Shown here one piece after another: positions 9,763-17,663 of a stretch of DNA of 64,000 nt; within the stretch, counting starts at the first letter, position 1, and each line of letters opens with the position of its first letter. The position numbers and the translations under genes were made by a program. The stretch is from Streptomyces katrae. GTDB taxonomy: Bacteria; Actinomycetota; Actinomycetes; Streptomycetales; Streptomycetaceae. Location: assembly GCF_002028425.1 (NCBI RefSeq), contig NZ_CP020042.1:620001-684000 (forward strand), written 5' to 3'. The notes below the pieces were generated by a model that was not told the origin of the DNA, searched no databases, and was given only the letters and a program-made list of their open reading frames with translations.

Positions 9763-9808
9763 CTCAGTGTGCTCCGGGACCCGTTGCCAGGTCCCGGAGC
9801 ACACTGAG
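9763..9808 (-). terminator. Perfect 19-bp hairpin after the pentapeptide mini-gene
   Basis: Arms at 9763-9781 and 9790-9808 are exact reverse complements (19 bp) with an 8-base loop. On the minus strand the hairpin starts 12 bases after the mini-gene stop and lies 56 bases before the iminopeptidase start. No U-tract follows, as is common for Streptomyces terminators. It may end a short P450-pentapeptide transcript, lower read-through into the operon, or protect the 3' end of the upstream RNA. Confidence 0.75.
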
Positions 9809-9820
9809 CGCCGTTGCTGA

Positions 9821-9838
9821 TCAGTGGTCGTAGCTCAT
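9821..9838 (-). CDS. Candidate pentapeptide precursor mini-gene, M-S-Y-D-H
   Basis: An 18-base reading frame, ATG AGC TAC GAC CAC TGA, encodes Met-Ser-Tyr-Asp-His. A strong purine run (GGGGGGAGGGG) ends two bases before the ATG. The frame has a stop 13 codons upstream and no other start, so the product can only be five residues. Known biarylitide precursors (bytA, 18 bp) encode M-x-Y-x-H peptides such as MRYYH, and the adjacent P450 (bytO) cross-links Tyr and His. The spacing of Tyr3 and His5 is the same here. Differences are that it lies downstream of the P450 rather than upstream, and the middle residue is acidic. Related P450s nitrate instead of cross-linking, so the modification is open. 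It could be chance, but the ribosome site, the adjacent P450 and the hairpin argue otherwise. Confidence 0.7.
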   Translation of the reverse strand: MSYDH

Positions 9839-9917
9839 GGCCCCTCCCCCCTCTCCGATCTCGGCGCTCCGATTTCACGGGCGGACGCCCGTGGCTCCAT
9901 GAGGTTGCTGCGGCGGG

Positions 9918-11090
9918 TCAGCCCGGCTGCCGGAAGGTGAGGGGAAGGAGGTCGAGACTGCGCACGGTCGCGGTGGTGCGCCGCTTCGGCGTTCCCGCCA
10001 ACCAGAGATCCGGGGCCTCGGCGAGGCAGTAGATGATCTCTCGGACGGCGATGCGTCCGAACACTGCGCCGAGGCACCCGTGCAGGCCCCAGCCGAAGGC
10101 GAGGTGGCGGTTGGGCGCGCGGTCCAGCACCAGTTCCTCGGGGCGTTCGAACTCCCGTGGATCGCGGTTGGCCGAGGCCACGAGGGCGAGGACGACGTCG
10201 CCGCGTTCGATCGGCTGGCCTGCGATCGTGGTCGGACGGACGGCGACCCTGCTGGTGCCCTGAGCGGGGCCCTCGAAGCGGATCAATTCGTCGACGGCGG
10301 TCTCCAGCAATTTCTCGTCCCCGCGGCGGCGAATCGCCTCCAGTGCTTCGGGGTGCTGCACGAGCGCCAGGGCGACATTGCTGATGGTGGCGAACAGCGT
10401 GCCGTAGCTGGCGTTGAACATGACGCCCGTGGTGTTGCGGATGTAGTGCTCCGGAACGCCGGCCTTGCCGCCCGTACGCCTGATCACGGAGAGCACCCCG
10501 GGTCGGTCCGCGGCCGCGTACCACTGTTCGACCAGCTTGTTGAGCTGGTTCTTGGCTTCGTCGCCCGAGGCGGCGCGGCCTGGGTCGAGGCCGACGTCCA
10601 TCCGTCTCGCGATGCTGTCCGACAGCGGTACGTACAGGTCCTGCGCCGGCTTTTCGACGCCGAACAGCTCCGAGGTGACCGAGAGCGCGACGGGGGCCGC
10701 GACCTCGTGGATCCAGTCGAACCGCTCGCGTCCGGCCAGGGCGAGGAAGAGGCGCTCGATGCTTCTGCGGGCCCGCTGCCCCATCGCGTCCAGGTCCTGG
10801 CTCCGCAGGGCGTCCGAGAGCACGGTCTTGAGCGGAGTCAGCGCGGGCGGATCGAGGGTCTGTATGTTCTGTAGGAATTCGGGAACCTCGACCCCGACCC
10901 TGCGGCGGTCCCGAGCAAAGGTTTCGTTGTCCCGCAAAACCTCACGGCATTCTCGGTAACGCGTCAATGCCCACGAATTCGACTGCTCGTGCCAGAAAAT
11001 TGGTGTCTGCTCGCGGAGGTCTGCATAGAGCGGATACGGATTGGCCAACGTGTCGGGGTGCAGCGGATTGTAAACGCTCGTACCAGGCAT
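9918..11090 (-). CDS. Cytochrome P450, candidate pentapeptide-modifying enzyme
   Basis: 390 residues, a normal length for a bacterial class I P450. Visible elements are FARDRRRVG near the B-helix region, an I-helix stretch NTTGVMFNASYGTLFATI in which the usual acid/alcohol pair (D/E-T) is not obvious, the K-helix ExxR (DELIRFEGP), and the heme loop FGWGLHGCLG with its cysteine ligand. It has no ferredoxin partner nearby. The 79-base gap downstream holds a 7-bp hairpin (9876-9893) and then the Met-Ser-Tyr-Asp-His mini-gene. P450s paired with 5-residue M-x-Y-x-H peptides form Tyr-His biaryl links, or in one pathway nitrate Tyr. The altered I-helix fits a coupling rather than a hydroxylating enzyme. 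It starts the minus-strand arm of the cluster and is divergent from the membrane-protein gene. Confidence 0.92.
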   Translation of the reverse strand: MPGTSVYNPLHPDTLANPYPLYADLREQTPIFWHEQSNSWALTRYRECREVLRDNETFARDRRRVGVEVPEFLQNIQTLDPPALTPLKTVLSDALRSQDLDAMGQRARRSIERLFLALAGRERFDWIHEVAAPVALSVTSELFGVEKPAQDLYVPLSDSIARRMDVGLDPGRAASGDEAKNQLNKLVEQWYAAADRPGVLSVIRRTGGKAGVPEHYIRNTTGVMFNASYGTLFATISNVALALVQHPEALEAIRRRGDEKLLETAVDELIRFEGPAQGTSRVAVRPTTIAGQPIERGDVVLALVASANRDPREFERPEELVLDRAPNRHLAFGWGLHGCLGAVFGRIAVREIIYCLAEAPDLWLAGTPKRRTTATVRSLDLLPLTFRQPG

Positions 11091-11413
11091 GAGCTATCAA
11101 ACCCCTCACGCGCGCCCGTTCCCATGCGGTGAACGGGCGCGCAACAGCTTGACCTGTAGGAATGGGGAAATCCGGTTACCGGCGTGCGCTCTAATGATCA
11201 GCATGCAGAGCCTCCGGTTCGGTGTCAAGAGGCACTCACTGCGAAGAATTTTACAGACGGACAGGAATTGACAATTCCCGCACAATCTCGTTTTGCCCGA
11301 GATGGGAGGGTTTACACCGCCCCTCAGCAATCGCTTCCTCAAGCCTACCTGGAATGTATTGTGCCAGTCGGCACCGTCTGGCTACCCTGCCGCACGGCCC
11401 TTTAGGAGGTTCA
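11091..11413. promoter_or_regulatory. Divergent intergenic region of the cluster
   Basis: This 323-base gap separates the P450 and membrane-protein genes and must hold both promoters. It contains a perfect 15-bp palindrome at 11264-11278 (GGAATTG, one centre base, CAATTCC), a good operator candidate. A 12-bp inverted repeat (arms 11110-11121 and 11131-11142, 9-base loop) lies in the P450 leader 19 bases before its start. A small minus-strand frame (11106-11204, 32 codons, starting MLIIRAHAG) has GGAGG six bases before its ATG and ends inside that inverted repeat; it could be a leader peptide. The region is visibly less GC-rich than its surroundings. No convincing -35/-10 pair was found. Confidence 0.55.
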
Positions 11414-13000
11414 ATGGATCCGTCGGTCCGTTGGCTGTGGGACGCCTGCGATGTGGTCGGCACATTCGCGCTGTACCGACTGGCAATTTCCCCGGCCATG
11501 AAATGGGGCGCATACGCTCTCGGGTCCGGGAGGTTTCCCGCCACGGGTTCGAACGGCCTGTATCCGGATGCCGCCGTTCCGGGGCGCGGCGCCGTCCACA
11601 CCGCTCTGGTGTTTCTCCCGTTGACTGCGATCGCGCTGGTCCTGGGCCGGACCCCGGATGCCCCGGCCTCCTGGGTTTCGACCGCAGCCCTGGCGGCCGT
11701 CCTGTGGAAGTGCCTGACTTTCGACTACGACGTTTCCCGCGGCCTCTCCTGGCAACGCGTCGATCGCCTGGTGATTGCAGCGACCGGCGGTGCGGCGCTC
11801 GTCTGGCCGCAATGCGGCATGCTCGCCCTGATCCTGCTGTGCGGACGGCTCGGTGCCTGGACGCATCATTCCAAGGCGGCGATCCGCATCCTCAAGATGA
11901 CGTTCGCCTGGTCGGTGACGGCCGGGGTCCATGAGCACCTGGCGCCGAGGAGCGCACCGGAGACCGACTCCGTCCTGCTCGTGCTGGTCGTAGCGGTCTT
12001 CCTGTCGCACTACGTGGTCGCCTGCGTGAGCAAGCTGCGGCTGGGGCCGCGGCCGTGGGACTGGGTGACGAAGAACCGGACCGACCACCTGGTCGCCTCG
12101 GCCTACTCCTGGGGCTGGGCCCGCTTCCTGACGGAGCGGCAGGTCCGCCGGATCCTCCGGCCGCTCGCCACGGTCGCCGTCTGGATGAATGCCGGCACCA
12201 TCGTGGCCGAAGGTCTGGGATTCACGGCTTTTCTCTCCCGCGGGCTGACCGTCGCGGCAATCTCCATCGCGGTGGTATTCAGCCTCGTGGTCTTCATCAC
12301 CTCCGGGATTTTCTTCTGGGAAAACATTGCAGTCGGCATTGCGCTCATCATGGCTCTCAGCGCGGCGCCCGCCCCGGTATTCGGCGTCGAATCCTGGCTG
12401 ATCACCATGGCGGTCCTCCTCGCCGTGCTGTCCGGCCTGGCGTGGCGGCCGAGCAAGCTCGGCTGGTGGGATACGCCGTTCGTGGCGAGAGTCTATTGGA
12501 CCGGCCGAACATCGACCGGCGAGGTCTTCAGGATTCACAACGGCTTCATGAGTCCTTTCGACCGAGAGTTCTCCCGAATGCGCGGATATGCGCTCACGGA
12601 CGAGGAGTTCGTCACGTTTCCGCTGGGCGGCGTGGAGGACGCACATGTCAGAGACCGCCTCAACGCGCTACGGCTTGAGGGAGAGGACCTGGCCGAAATC
12701 AAGCGCGAGTACGGCCGGGTCTACCGCGACGACGAGGACCGCGCCCTGCACGTTTCCTACCTTCGAGAACTCTTTGCCCGCCTGAACGAGGGGGTCCCGA
12801 AGAGCCCGCTCCCGCGCTCCCTACGGTGGCTCAAAGCACCCGGGGGCCATCTGTACTACTGGGGCGATCTGCCCGCCTACCGGCTGGATCGCGGCCCGCT
12901 GGAGGCAGTGCAGATCCGCTACCAGGAGGTCTACTACCAAAGCGGGCGACAGACCTGGGTCCGCCTGCGTGACGAACTGATCCTCGACGTGCCCGTGTGA
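11414..13000 (+). CDS. Polytopic membrane protein of unknown function
   Basis: 528 residues from the ATG at 11414, which has AGGAGG four bases upstream. About ten hydrophobic segments fill residues 1-350 (for example ALVFLPLTAIALVLG, VLLVLVVAVFLSHYVVA, AISIAVVFSLVVFITSGIFFW). A soluble C-terminal part of about 180 residues follows, with a charged helical stretch (LRLEGEDLAEIKREYGRVYRDDEDRALHVSYLRELFARL). A histidine-bearing loop (CGRLGAWTHHSKAAIRILK) might suggest an HTTM-like or carboxylase-like membrane enzyme, but I do not recognise the family. It is the first gene of the plus arm, 80 bases before the glycine-oxidase-like gene. A role in transport, membrane-linked modification or immunity is possible. 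Confidence 0.85.
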   Translation: MDPSVRWLWDACDVVGTFALYRLAISPAMKWGAYALGSGRFPATGSNGLYPDAAVPGRGAVHTALVFLPLTAIALVLGRTPDAPASWVSTAALAAVLWKCLTFDYDVSRGLSWQRVDRLVIAATGGAALVWPQCGMLALILLCGRLGAWTHHSKAAIRILKMTFAWSVTAGVHEHLAPRSAPETDSVLLVLVVAVFLSHYVVACVSKLRLGPRPWDWVTKNRTDHLVASAYSWGWARFLTERQVRRILRPLATVAVWMNAGTIVAEGLGFTAFLSRGLTVAAISIAVVFSLVVFITSGIFFWENIAVGIALIMALSAAPAPVFGVESWLITMAVLLAVLSGLAWRPSKLGWWDTPFVARVYWTGRTSTGEVFRIHNGFMSPFDREFSRMRGYALTDEEFVTFPLGGVEDAHVRDRLNALRLEGEDLAEIKREYGRVYRDDEDRALHVSYLRELFARLNEGVPKSPLPRSLRWLKAPGGHLYYWGDLPAYRLDRGPLEAVQIRYQEVYYQSGRQTWVRLRDELILDVPV

Positions 13001-13080
13001 TTCCCCGCCGCGAAGCCGTCCGCGGCGATGACCCGACAATCGTCCCACGCGTCCGCGCAAGGTGATCTGGAGGATATTCC

Positions 13081-14514
13081 ATGGACAGTCCCAGGCCGGA
13101 TGTCATTGTGGTCGGCAATGGTGCCGTCGGCTCGTCCGTCGCCTTCGAACTGGTGCGAAGAGGGCACTCAGTGACCCGGATCGGAGCCGAGGGCCGCCCG
13201 TTCGCGGCCTCGTCAGCCGCCGGCGCGATGCTGGGGTGCTTCGGAGAGGTCACCTCGTCGATGCTTGCCACCCCGAGCGGCCGGGCCAAGCTGGCGACGG
13301 ACTACCGGGCCCGCGCGGAATGGCCGGACTGGGACCGCGAACTGGCCGCCGCGTCCGGATCCGAGGAGACCCTGTTCACCGCGGACGGCACCGTGGTGGT
13401 ACTCAACACCGCCGGAACGGCTGCGGTCGACTCGGCCAACTTCCGGGCCATCGAGACCGCCCTTCGCGAGTACCGGGAACCCCACGAGCTGATCGACCCG
13501 GAGGAGTTGGACTGGTTCTCCCCCGACGAGCTGGCCCGTGCGCTGCGCGGAATCCACCTTCCGGGGGAACACGCGGTCGACGCCCACCGGCTGCTGGCCA
13601 AGCTCGACCAGGCGTTCAGCGCGCTGGGCGGCGAGACGGTCGACGCCGAGGCGGACGCGGTCGAGGTGCGGCGCGGCCGGGTCCTCGGGGTACGCCTCAC
13701 CGACGGTCGGCTGTTGCCGTGCGGGCAGGTAGTGGTGGCCGCGGGCGCCCGCTCACTGGAACTCCTGGGCCAGGTCGAGGACCTCCGCCGGCAGATTCCC
13801 CCGATGGTGAGCGGATACGGGGTCTCGGCGCTGGTCGAGACCCCGGACAGAAGTCTTCCGCGCAGTGTCCTGCGCAGCCCCAATCGGGCGTTCGCCTGCG
13901 GCATCCACTGCGTTCCGCGGAGCGAGGGGACCCTCTACGTGGGTGGCACCAATGTCCTGTCCGAACATCCCCGGAAGTACGCCACCGTGCGGGACCTCCA
14001 ATTCCTCCTGGAGTGCGCGGTGGACCAGCTCTACTCGGGGCTGCCGCGCGGAGCCGTCCGCGCCGTGCAGGTCGGCAACCGCCCGGTCCCGGTCGATGGA
14101 TTCCCGCTCGTCGGCTCGGCAGGCATGGACGGCCTCTGGCTGGCAACCGGAACCTACCGCGACGGGCTGCACCAATCGCCGCTGTTGGCCCAGCATATGG
14201 CGACGTCGATCGAGGACGGCCGGCCACTCGTAGCGGAGCTGGCCGCCTTCACCCCGGTGCGCGCCCCGCTGCCCTCCGGAACCCGCCAGGAAATCCTCGA
14301 CTCGGTGGTTGACCAGATGATGGCTTCGGGCTACGAGACCCGGTGGCGGGTGACGCCGGAGTGGCCGGAGCGCATGGAAGAGCAGCTGCGCCGCAGCTAC
14401 GCCGACACGATCGACGCGCTGCACCCCTGCTTCACCCCGCCCGCCGAGTTCATCCCCAAGCTCAACGACACCCTGCGGAACACGCTGAGTGCCTACTACA
14501 AGGCATGGAGCTAA
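13081..14514 (+). CDS. FAD-dependent oxidoreductase, DAO/glycine-oxidase (ThiO) family
   Basis: 477 residues; GGAGG lies upstream of the ATG. The N-terminal dinucleotide fold is clear (DVIVVGNGAVGSSVAFELVRRGHSVT), followed by the DAO pattern AASSAAGAMLGCFGE. VVVAAGARSLELL and a C-terminal RPVPVDGFPLVGSAGMDGLWLATGTYRDGLHQSP complete the FAD site as in glycine/sarcosine oxidases. These enzymes oxidise the C-N bond of an amino acid to an imine and release peroxide. About 110 residues after the FAD domain are extra compared with ThiO (about 370) and carry no motif I know. In the cluster it could oxidise a free amino acid or an N-terminal amine of the released peptide. Confidence 0.9.
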   Translation: MDSPRPDVIVVGNGAVGSSVAFELVRRGHSVTRIGAEGRPFAASSAAGAMLGCFGEVTSSMLATPSGRAKLATDYRARAEWPDWDRELAAASGSEETLFTADGTVVVLNTAGTAAVDSANFRAIETALREYREPHELIDPEELDWFSPDELARALRGIHLPGEHAVDAHRLLAKLDQAFSALGGETVDAEADAVEVRRGRVLGVRLTDGRLLPCGQVVVAAGARSLELLGQVEDLRRQIPPMVSGYGVSALVETPDRSLPRSVLRSPNRAFACGIHCVPRSEGTLYVGGTNVLSEHPRKYATVRDLQFLLECAVDQLYSGLPRGAVRAVQVGNRPVPVDGFPLVGSAGMDGLWLATGTYRDGLHQSPLLAQHMATSIEDGRPLVAELAAFTPVRAPLPSGTRQEILDSVVDQMMASGYETRWRVTPEWPERMEEQLRRSYADTIDALHPCFTPPAEFIPKLNDTLRNTLSAYYKAWS

Positions 14515-14554
14515 GGCCTGTCCGGCACCGACGTGATCACCGAGGGGAGTCCCC

Positions 14555-15904
14555 GTGCAGCACGCCACCTATCTGGCATCCGTCACCACCGACAAGAATC
14601 TGCAACTTGTCCTCAAGGTCCTGCCCGCGATCGTGGTCATTCTGGCCGCATCGGCCCTGTGTGGGCGGCTGGCGATGCTCGTCAAGCAGCCTCGCGTGCT
14701 CGGCGAGATGGTCGCCGGCGTCCTCCTTGGCCCCACCCTGCTCGGCGCACTCTTCCCCACGGCCCAGGAATTCGTCTTCGCCCCTGAAGTCAAGCCCATC
14801 CTGTACGTCCTGAGCACCATCGGCCTGACGGTGTTCATGTTCCTGGTGGGAACCGGTCTTGAGCACAGCTCCGGCCAGGGCACGAAAGACACCAGGAACG
14901 CAGCCGTGCTGGCCGTCTCCGGCATCCTCCCACCCTTGCTGCTCGGCGCCGCAGCCGCGCATGTCCTGTACGACAAGCTCTCCCGCCCCGATGTCAGCAC
15001 GTTCGAATTCGCCCTGTTCGTCGGTGGTGCCCTGTCGATCACGGCGTTCCCGATGCTCGCCCGCATCCTGTACGAACGGAACCTGCAGAACACCCCGCTC
15101 GGTCGGATGACCCTGCTCGGCGCCTCCGTCGACGACGCGGCCGCCTGGTGCTTCCTCGCCGTGCTCTCGGCCATGCACACCGGCGCAGGCGCGATGCACG
15201 TGGTGCGCACCATCGGCCTCACCACCGTCTTCGCCGCCGTCATGCTTCTCGTCGTCCGGCCACTGCTGCGCCCGCTGGGAGACCGGGTGGAGCGCACCGG
15301 CACCTTTGGCTTCGACCAGATGTACCTCATCGTCGGCATCGTGCTGCTGTCCGGCCTGTTCACCGACTACATCGGAATCTACTCGGTGTTCGGCGGGTTC
15401 ATCGCCGGGCTGGCGATGCCCCGCAACCCCGCGTTCCGCGAGGCGCTGCACAGCCGGATGATGGATGTCGTCTGTGTGCTGCTGCTGCCCATCTTCTTCG
15501 CGTTCTCCGGGCTCAACACCGAGCTGGGCGGCATCGCTGGCTGGTCCATGCTCGTTCCGTTCCTGCTCATCCTGGTCGCGGGCTTCATCGGGAAGTACGT
15601 CGGCTGCGCCGCCGCGATGCGCACCATCGGGTTCAGCTGGCGTGAGTCCTGGGCCGTAGGTGGCCTGATGAACGCTCGTGGTCTGATGATCCTCATCTTC
15701 ATCAACATCGGCCTGGCACAAGGAATGATCACGTCCGAGGTGTTCTCCATGCTCGTGCTGGTCGCCGTGATCACCACCGCGAGCGCCATGCCGCTGTACC
15801 GGTGGGCACTGCCCGAACGGTACGAGAAGCGCATGCCCACCTCCTCGGCACCCGGCGCAACTGCACCCGCCACGGACTCCCAGGACGAGCCGGCGCACGC
15901 CTGA
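14555..15904 (+). CDS. Cation:proton antiporter, CPA2 family
   Basis: 449 residues starting at GTG 14555. About twelve membrane segments are visible. CPA2 signatures include KQPRVLGEMVAGVLLGPTLLG at the N-terminus, the GALSITAFPMLARIL segment, the core GASVDDAAAWCFLAVLS with the paired acidic residues of the ion site, and GGLMNARGLMILIFINIGL. No C-terminal nucleotide-binding domain is attached; the tail is Ala/Pro-rich. Such antiporters are often placed at the end of antibiotic clusters, where they are thought to export a charged product or balance pH. It begins 40 bases after the oxidase gene and closes the plus arm. Confidence 0.93.
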   Translation: MQHATYLASVTTDKNLQLVLKVLPAIVVILAASALCGRLAMLVKQPRVLGEMVAGVLLGPTLLGALFPTAQEFVFAPEVKPILYVLSTIGLTVFMFLVGTGLEHSSGQGTKDTRNAAVLAVSGILPPLLLGAAAAHVLYDKLSRPDVSTFEFALFVGGALSITAFPMLARILYERNLQNTPLGRMTLLGASVDDAAAWCFLAVLSAMHTGAGAMHVVRTIGLTTVFAAVMLLVVRPLLRPLGDRVERTGTFGFDQMYLIVGIVLLSGLFTDYIGIYSVFGGFIAGLAMPRNPAFREALHSRMMDVVCVLLLPIFFAFSGLNTELGGIAGWSMLVPFLLILVAGFIGKYVGCAAAMRTIGFSWRESWAVGGLMNARGLMILIFINIGLAQGMITSEVFSMLVLVAVITTASAMPLYRWALPERYEKRMPTSSAPGATAPATDSQDEPAHA

Positions 15905-15954
15905 CCCTCCTTTGGCCGAGCGGGGGCGGGGCACGCAGTGGCCGTGGGGGTGGA

Positions 15955-16320
15955 CCCTGGAGCGTGGCGGCGAGGTAGATGCGGTTGGCGACCTCTTGCG
16001 TGGCGCGGGCGAAGGCGCGGATGCGAGGGCTGTTGCTTGCTTTGAGCCATACCGGCGCGCAGTCGATGGGCGGGGTGTCGGAGGTCCGGCTCGCGTTCTG
16101 CGAACAGGTCGCGGGCTTGGTGGACGACCTGCCCGGCGGCCGCGCCGACGAAGCCAACGCGCAGCGCGCCGTGTGTGTTGCGGACGTCGGCGATCACGCG
16201 GTCGAGGCCGGCCTGGGTCTGGTCGTAGCCCGGCCGCAGGTCCTGGTTCAGCCGGTGGCCCAGCGGGGTCAGGCGGATACGCTGTTGCGGCCCGGCCGCG
16301 GGGCGATGCTCGCCGTCCAA
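15955..16320 (-). pseudogene. LysR-type regulator remnant
   Basis: One minus frame reads RIRLTPLGHRL...GALRVGFVGAAAGQVVHQARDLFAERE, matching the end of a LysR helix-turn-helix and the start of its effector domain. The reading then shifts frame and jumps to SPRIRAFARATQEVA, the usual C-terminal helix. Most of the effector domain is missing and no start codon context remains. It is a deleted, frameshifted LysR gene at the right border of the biosynthetic cluster; whether it once controlled the cluster cannot be told. Confidence 0.6.
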
Positions 16321-16489
16321 CCGCGGAATCCGTGCCCGTCACCACGGAAGCGCGACCGCTGTCCCCTGCACCAGATCATCCGCTGACAGGCACCGACCTC
16401 GCCTTTCCCTTCGCGCGATCGATCCGTCCCTCATAGCCGGAGCAACGCACCGGAGCGAACGACACGTCACACCGGCTCGGAAAGACGGG

Positions 16490-16680
16490 CGGCTGGGACT
16501 GCGCCGGCCTCGTGGACGCGGCTGGCCCCGGCGTCGATCTGGCCGTCGGCACCCGGGTGGCCGGGCCGCTCGCCTGCTGGTGACCGGCGCCGCCGAGGCC
16601 CACCGGGCCACCGCGAAGGGCGGCCTGCGCGGCCGCTACCTCATCCGCCCCCTGACCGACACCCCCGGCCGGCCCACCTC
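16490..16680 (+). pseudogene. Zinc-type alcohol dehydrogenase / quinone oxidoreductase remnant
   Basis: Short stretches in two frames match two separate parts of the medium-chain dehydrogenase fold: VDAAGPGVDLAVGTRVAGPL (N-terminal catalytic domain, 'VGPGVTGFAVGDRV' type) and GAAEAHRATAKGGLRGRYLI (the C-terminal end). The nucleotide-binding middle is absent. The piece is therefore an internally deleted pseudogene. Confidence 0.55.
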
Positions 16681-16744
16681 CACTCTGGACACCCCTGGTC
16701 ATGAGACAGATGACTGTATGCGGTGTATCCAGATGCGTTCACCC

Positions 16745-16915
16745 GGTGCTCGGCAACGCGGCGACCGGGGCCGAGTTCGTCGACGCAGAGGAGATCGACG
16801 CGGCCGTTGCGGGTGACGGTCTTGTTGAGCCGCACCACGTCGGCGGCCTCGACCAGCTCGTCCACCAGCTTCGTGGTGAGCGTGTAGCGGATCCGGTAGC
16901 CCTTAATCGCGGCCT
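16745..16915 (-). mobile_element. IS21-family IstB helper ATPase fragment
   Basis: The minus strand encodes GYRIRYTLTTKLVDELVEAADVVRLNKTVTRNGRVDLLCVDELG, which matches the middle of IstB-type transposition helper ATPases, including the Walker-B-like DLLCVDELG. The ends are missing and no IstA or terminal repeats are seen, so this is a relic. It lies between the dehydrogenase relic and the VOC gene and supports past transposition at the cluster border. Confidence 0.65.
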
Positions 16916-16952
16916 CGGAGGCGGCTCCCCACCTCGCAGTGTCGGAGGACTA

Positions 16953-17384
16953 TCAGGCGAGGCAGAACTCGTTGCCTTCGACGTCCTGCATCGTGATGCA
17001 CGACTCGTTGACGCCATCGGCGCGCTGCGTCAGCACGTGTTTCGCGCCGAGCGCCATCAGCCGTGCGCATTCGGCCTCGAGTGTGGCCAGGCGCTCCTCG
17101 CCCACGAGCCCGACGCCGGCCCGTACATCGAGATGCATCCGGTTCTTGACGACCTTGGCTTCGGGGACTCGCTGGAAGAGCAAGCGCGGGCCCATTCCCG
17201 AGGGATCAGTGCACGCGAAGTAGACCTCATCCTCGGGCGGCAGCGTGCGGTGGTACTCCTCCCACGTGGCAAAGCCCTCCGGGACCGTCGGCACGACGTA
17301 GCCCAGCACCTCGCACCAGAAGGCGGCGAGGCGCGCAGGCTCCGTGCAGTCGAAGGTCACTTGGAACTGTTTGATCGTTGGCAT
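16953..17384 (-). CDS. VOC/glyoxalase-superfamily protein
   Basis: 143 residues from ATG 17384 (MPTIKQFQVTFDC). It shows the vicinal-oxygen-chelate pattern of Streptomyces glyoxalase-like proteins: PARLAAFWCEVLGY near the N-terminus, RMHLDVRAG in the middle and ITMQDVEGNEFCLA at the end. These small proteins bind metals or drugs; some are resistance proteins or dioxygenases, many have no known substrate. It stands alone among fragments and looks intact. Upstream on the minus strand is non-coding. A resistance role for the neighbouring cluster is possible but unsupported. Confidence 0.85.
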   Translation of the reverse strand: MPTIKQFQVTFDCTEPARLAAFWCEVLGYVVPTVPEGFATWEEYHRTLPPEDEVYFACTDPSGMGPRLLFQRVPEAKVVKNRMHLDVRAGVGLVGEERLATLEAECARLMALGAKHVLTQRADGVNESCITMQDVEGNEFCLA

Positions 17385-17663
17385 CGGCGTACGATAACAG
17401 GGCCCGGCCCTGCTCATCTCCGCAGGTCGGGAGGTCCGCACGTGGTCGGGAGGAGGCGCCTGCTACCGCTGCTGTGTCATGCGGTCGCAGGGGTGAACCG
17501 GTCAGCGCTCCCCTCGGCAAGATGAGGCGATCAGCTACAGAGCCGGGACCCCGATCCCGATCAGACGCGGGCCTCGACGACATGCCATCACCCACAGAAC
17601 GGGCCGTTCCCCTCCCGGCTGCCTTCGTCCACGCCGCGCGCGCCGGCCAGTGGCACCCGCTGC
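17385..17663. other. Non-coding gap
   Basis: No supported gene was found between the VOC start and the LexA-like fragment. The VOC promoter should lie here. A plus frame starting MPSPTERAVPLPAAFVHAA at 17581 looks weakly coding but merges into a shifted frame and was not called. Confidence 0.4.

Noticed and set aside
11089..11271. Plus-strand 60-codon ORF beginning Met-Ser-Tyr-Gln-Thr-Pro-His opposite the P450 start
   Set aside because: It echoes the pentapeptide start, but it has no ribosome site, lies antisense over the P450 leader and uses the shared CATG of the P450 start. Probably coincidence.
11268..11296. TTGACA as a -35 box for the plus arm
   Set aside because: No acceptable -10 at 16-18 bases; the hexamer is better explained as part of the 15-bp palindrome.
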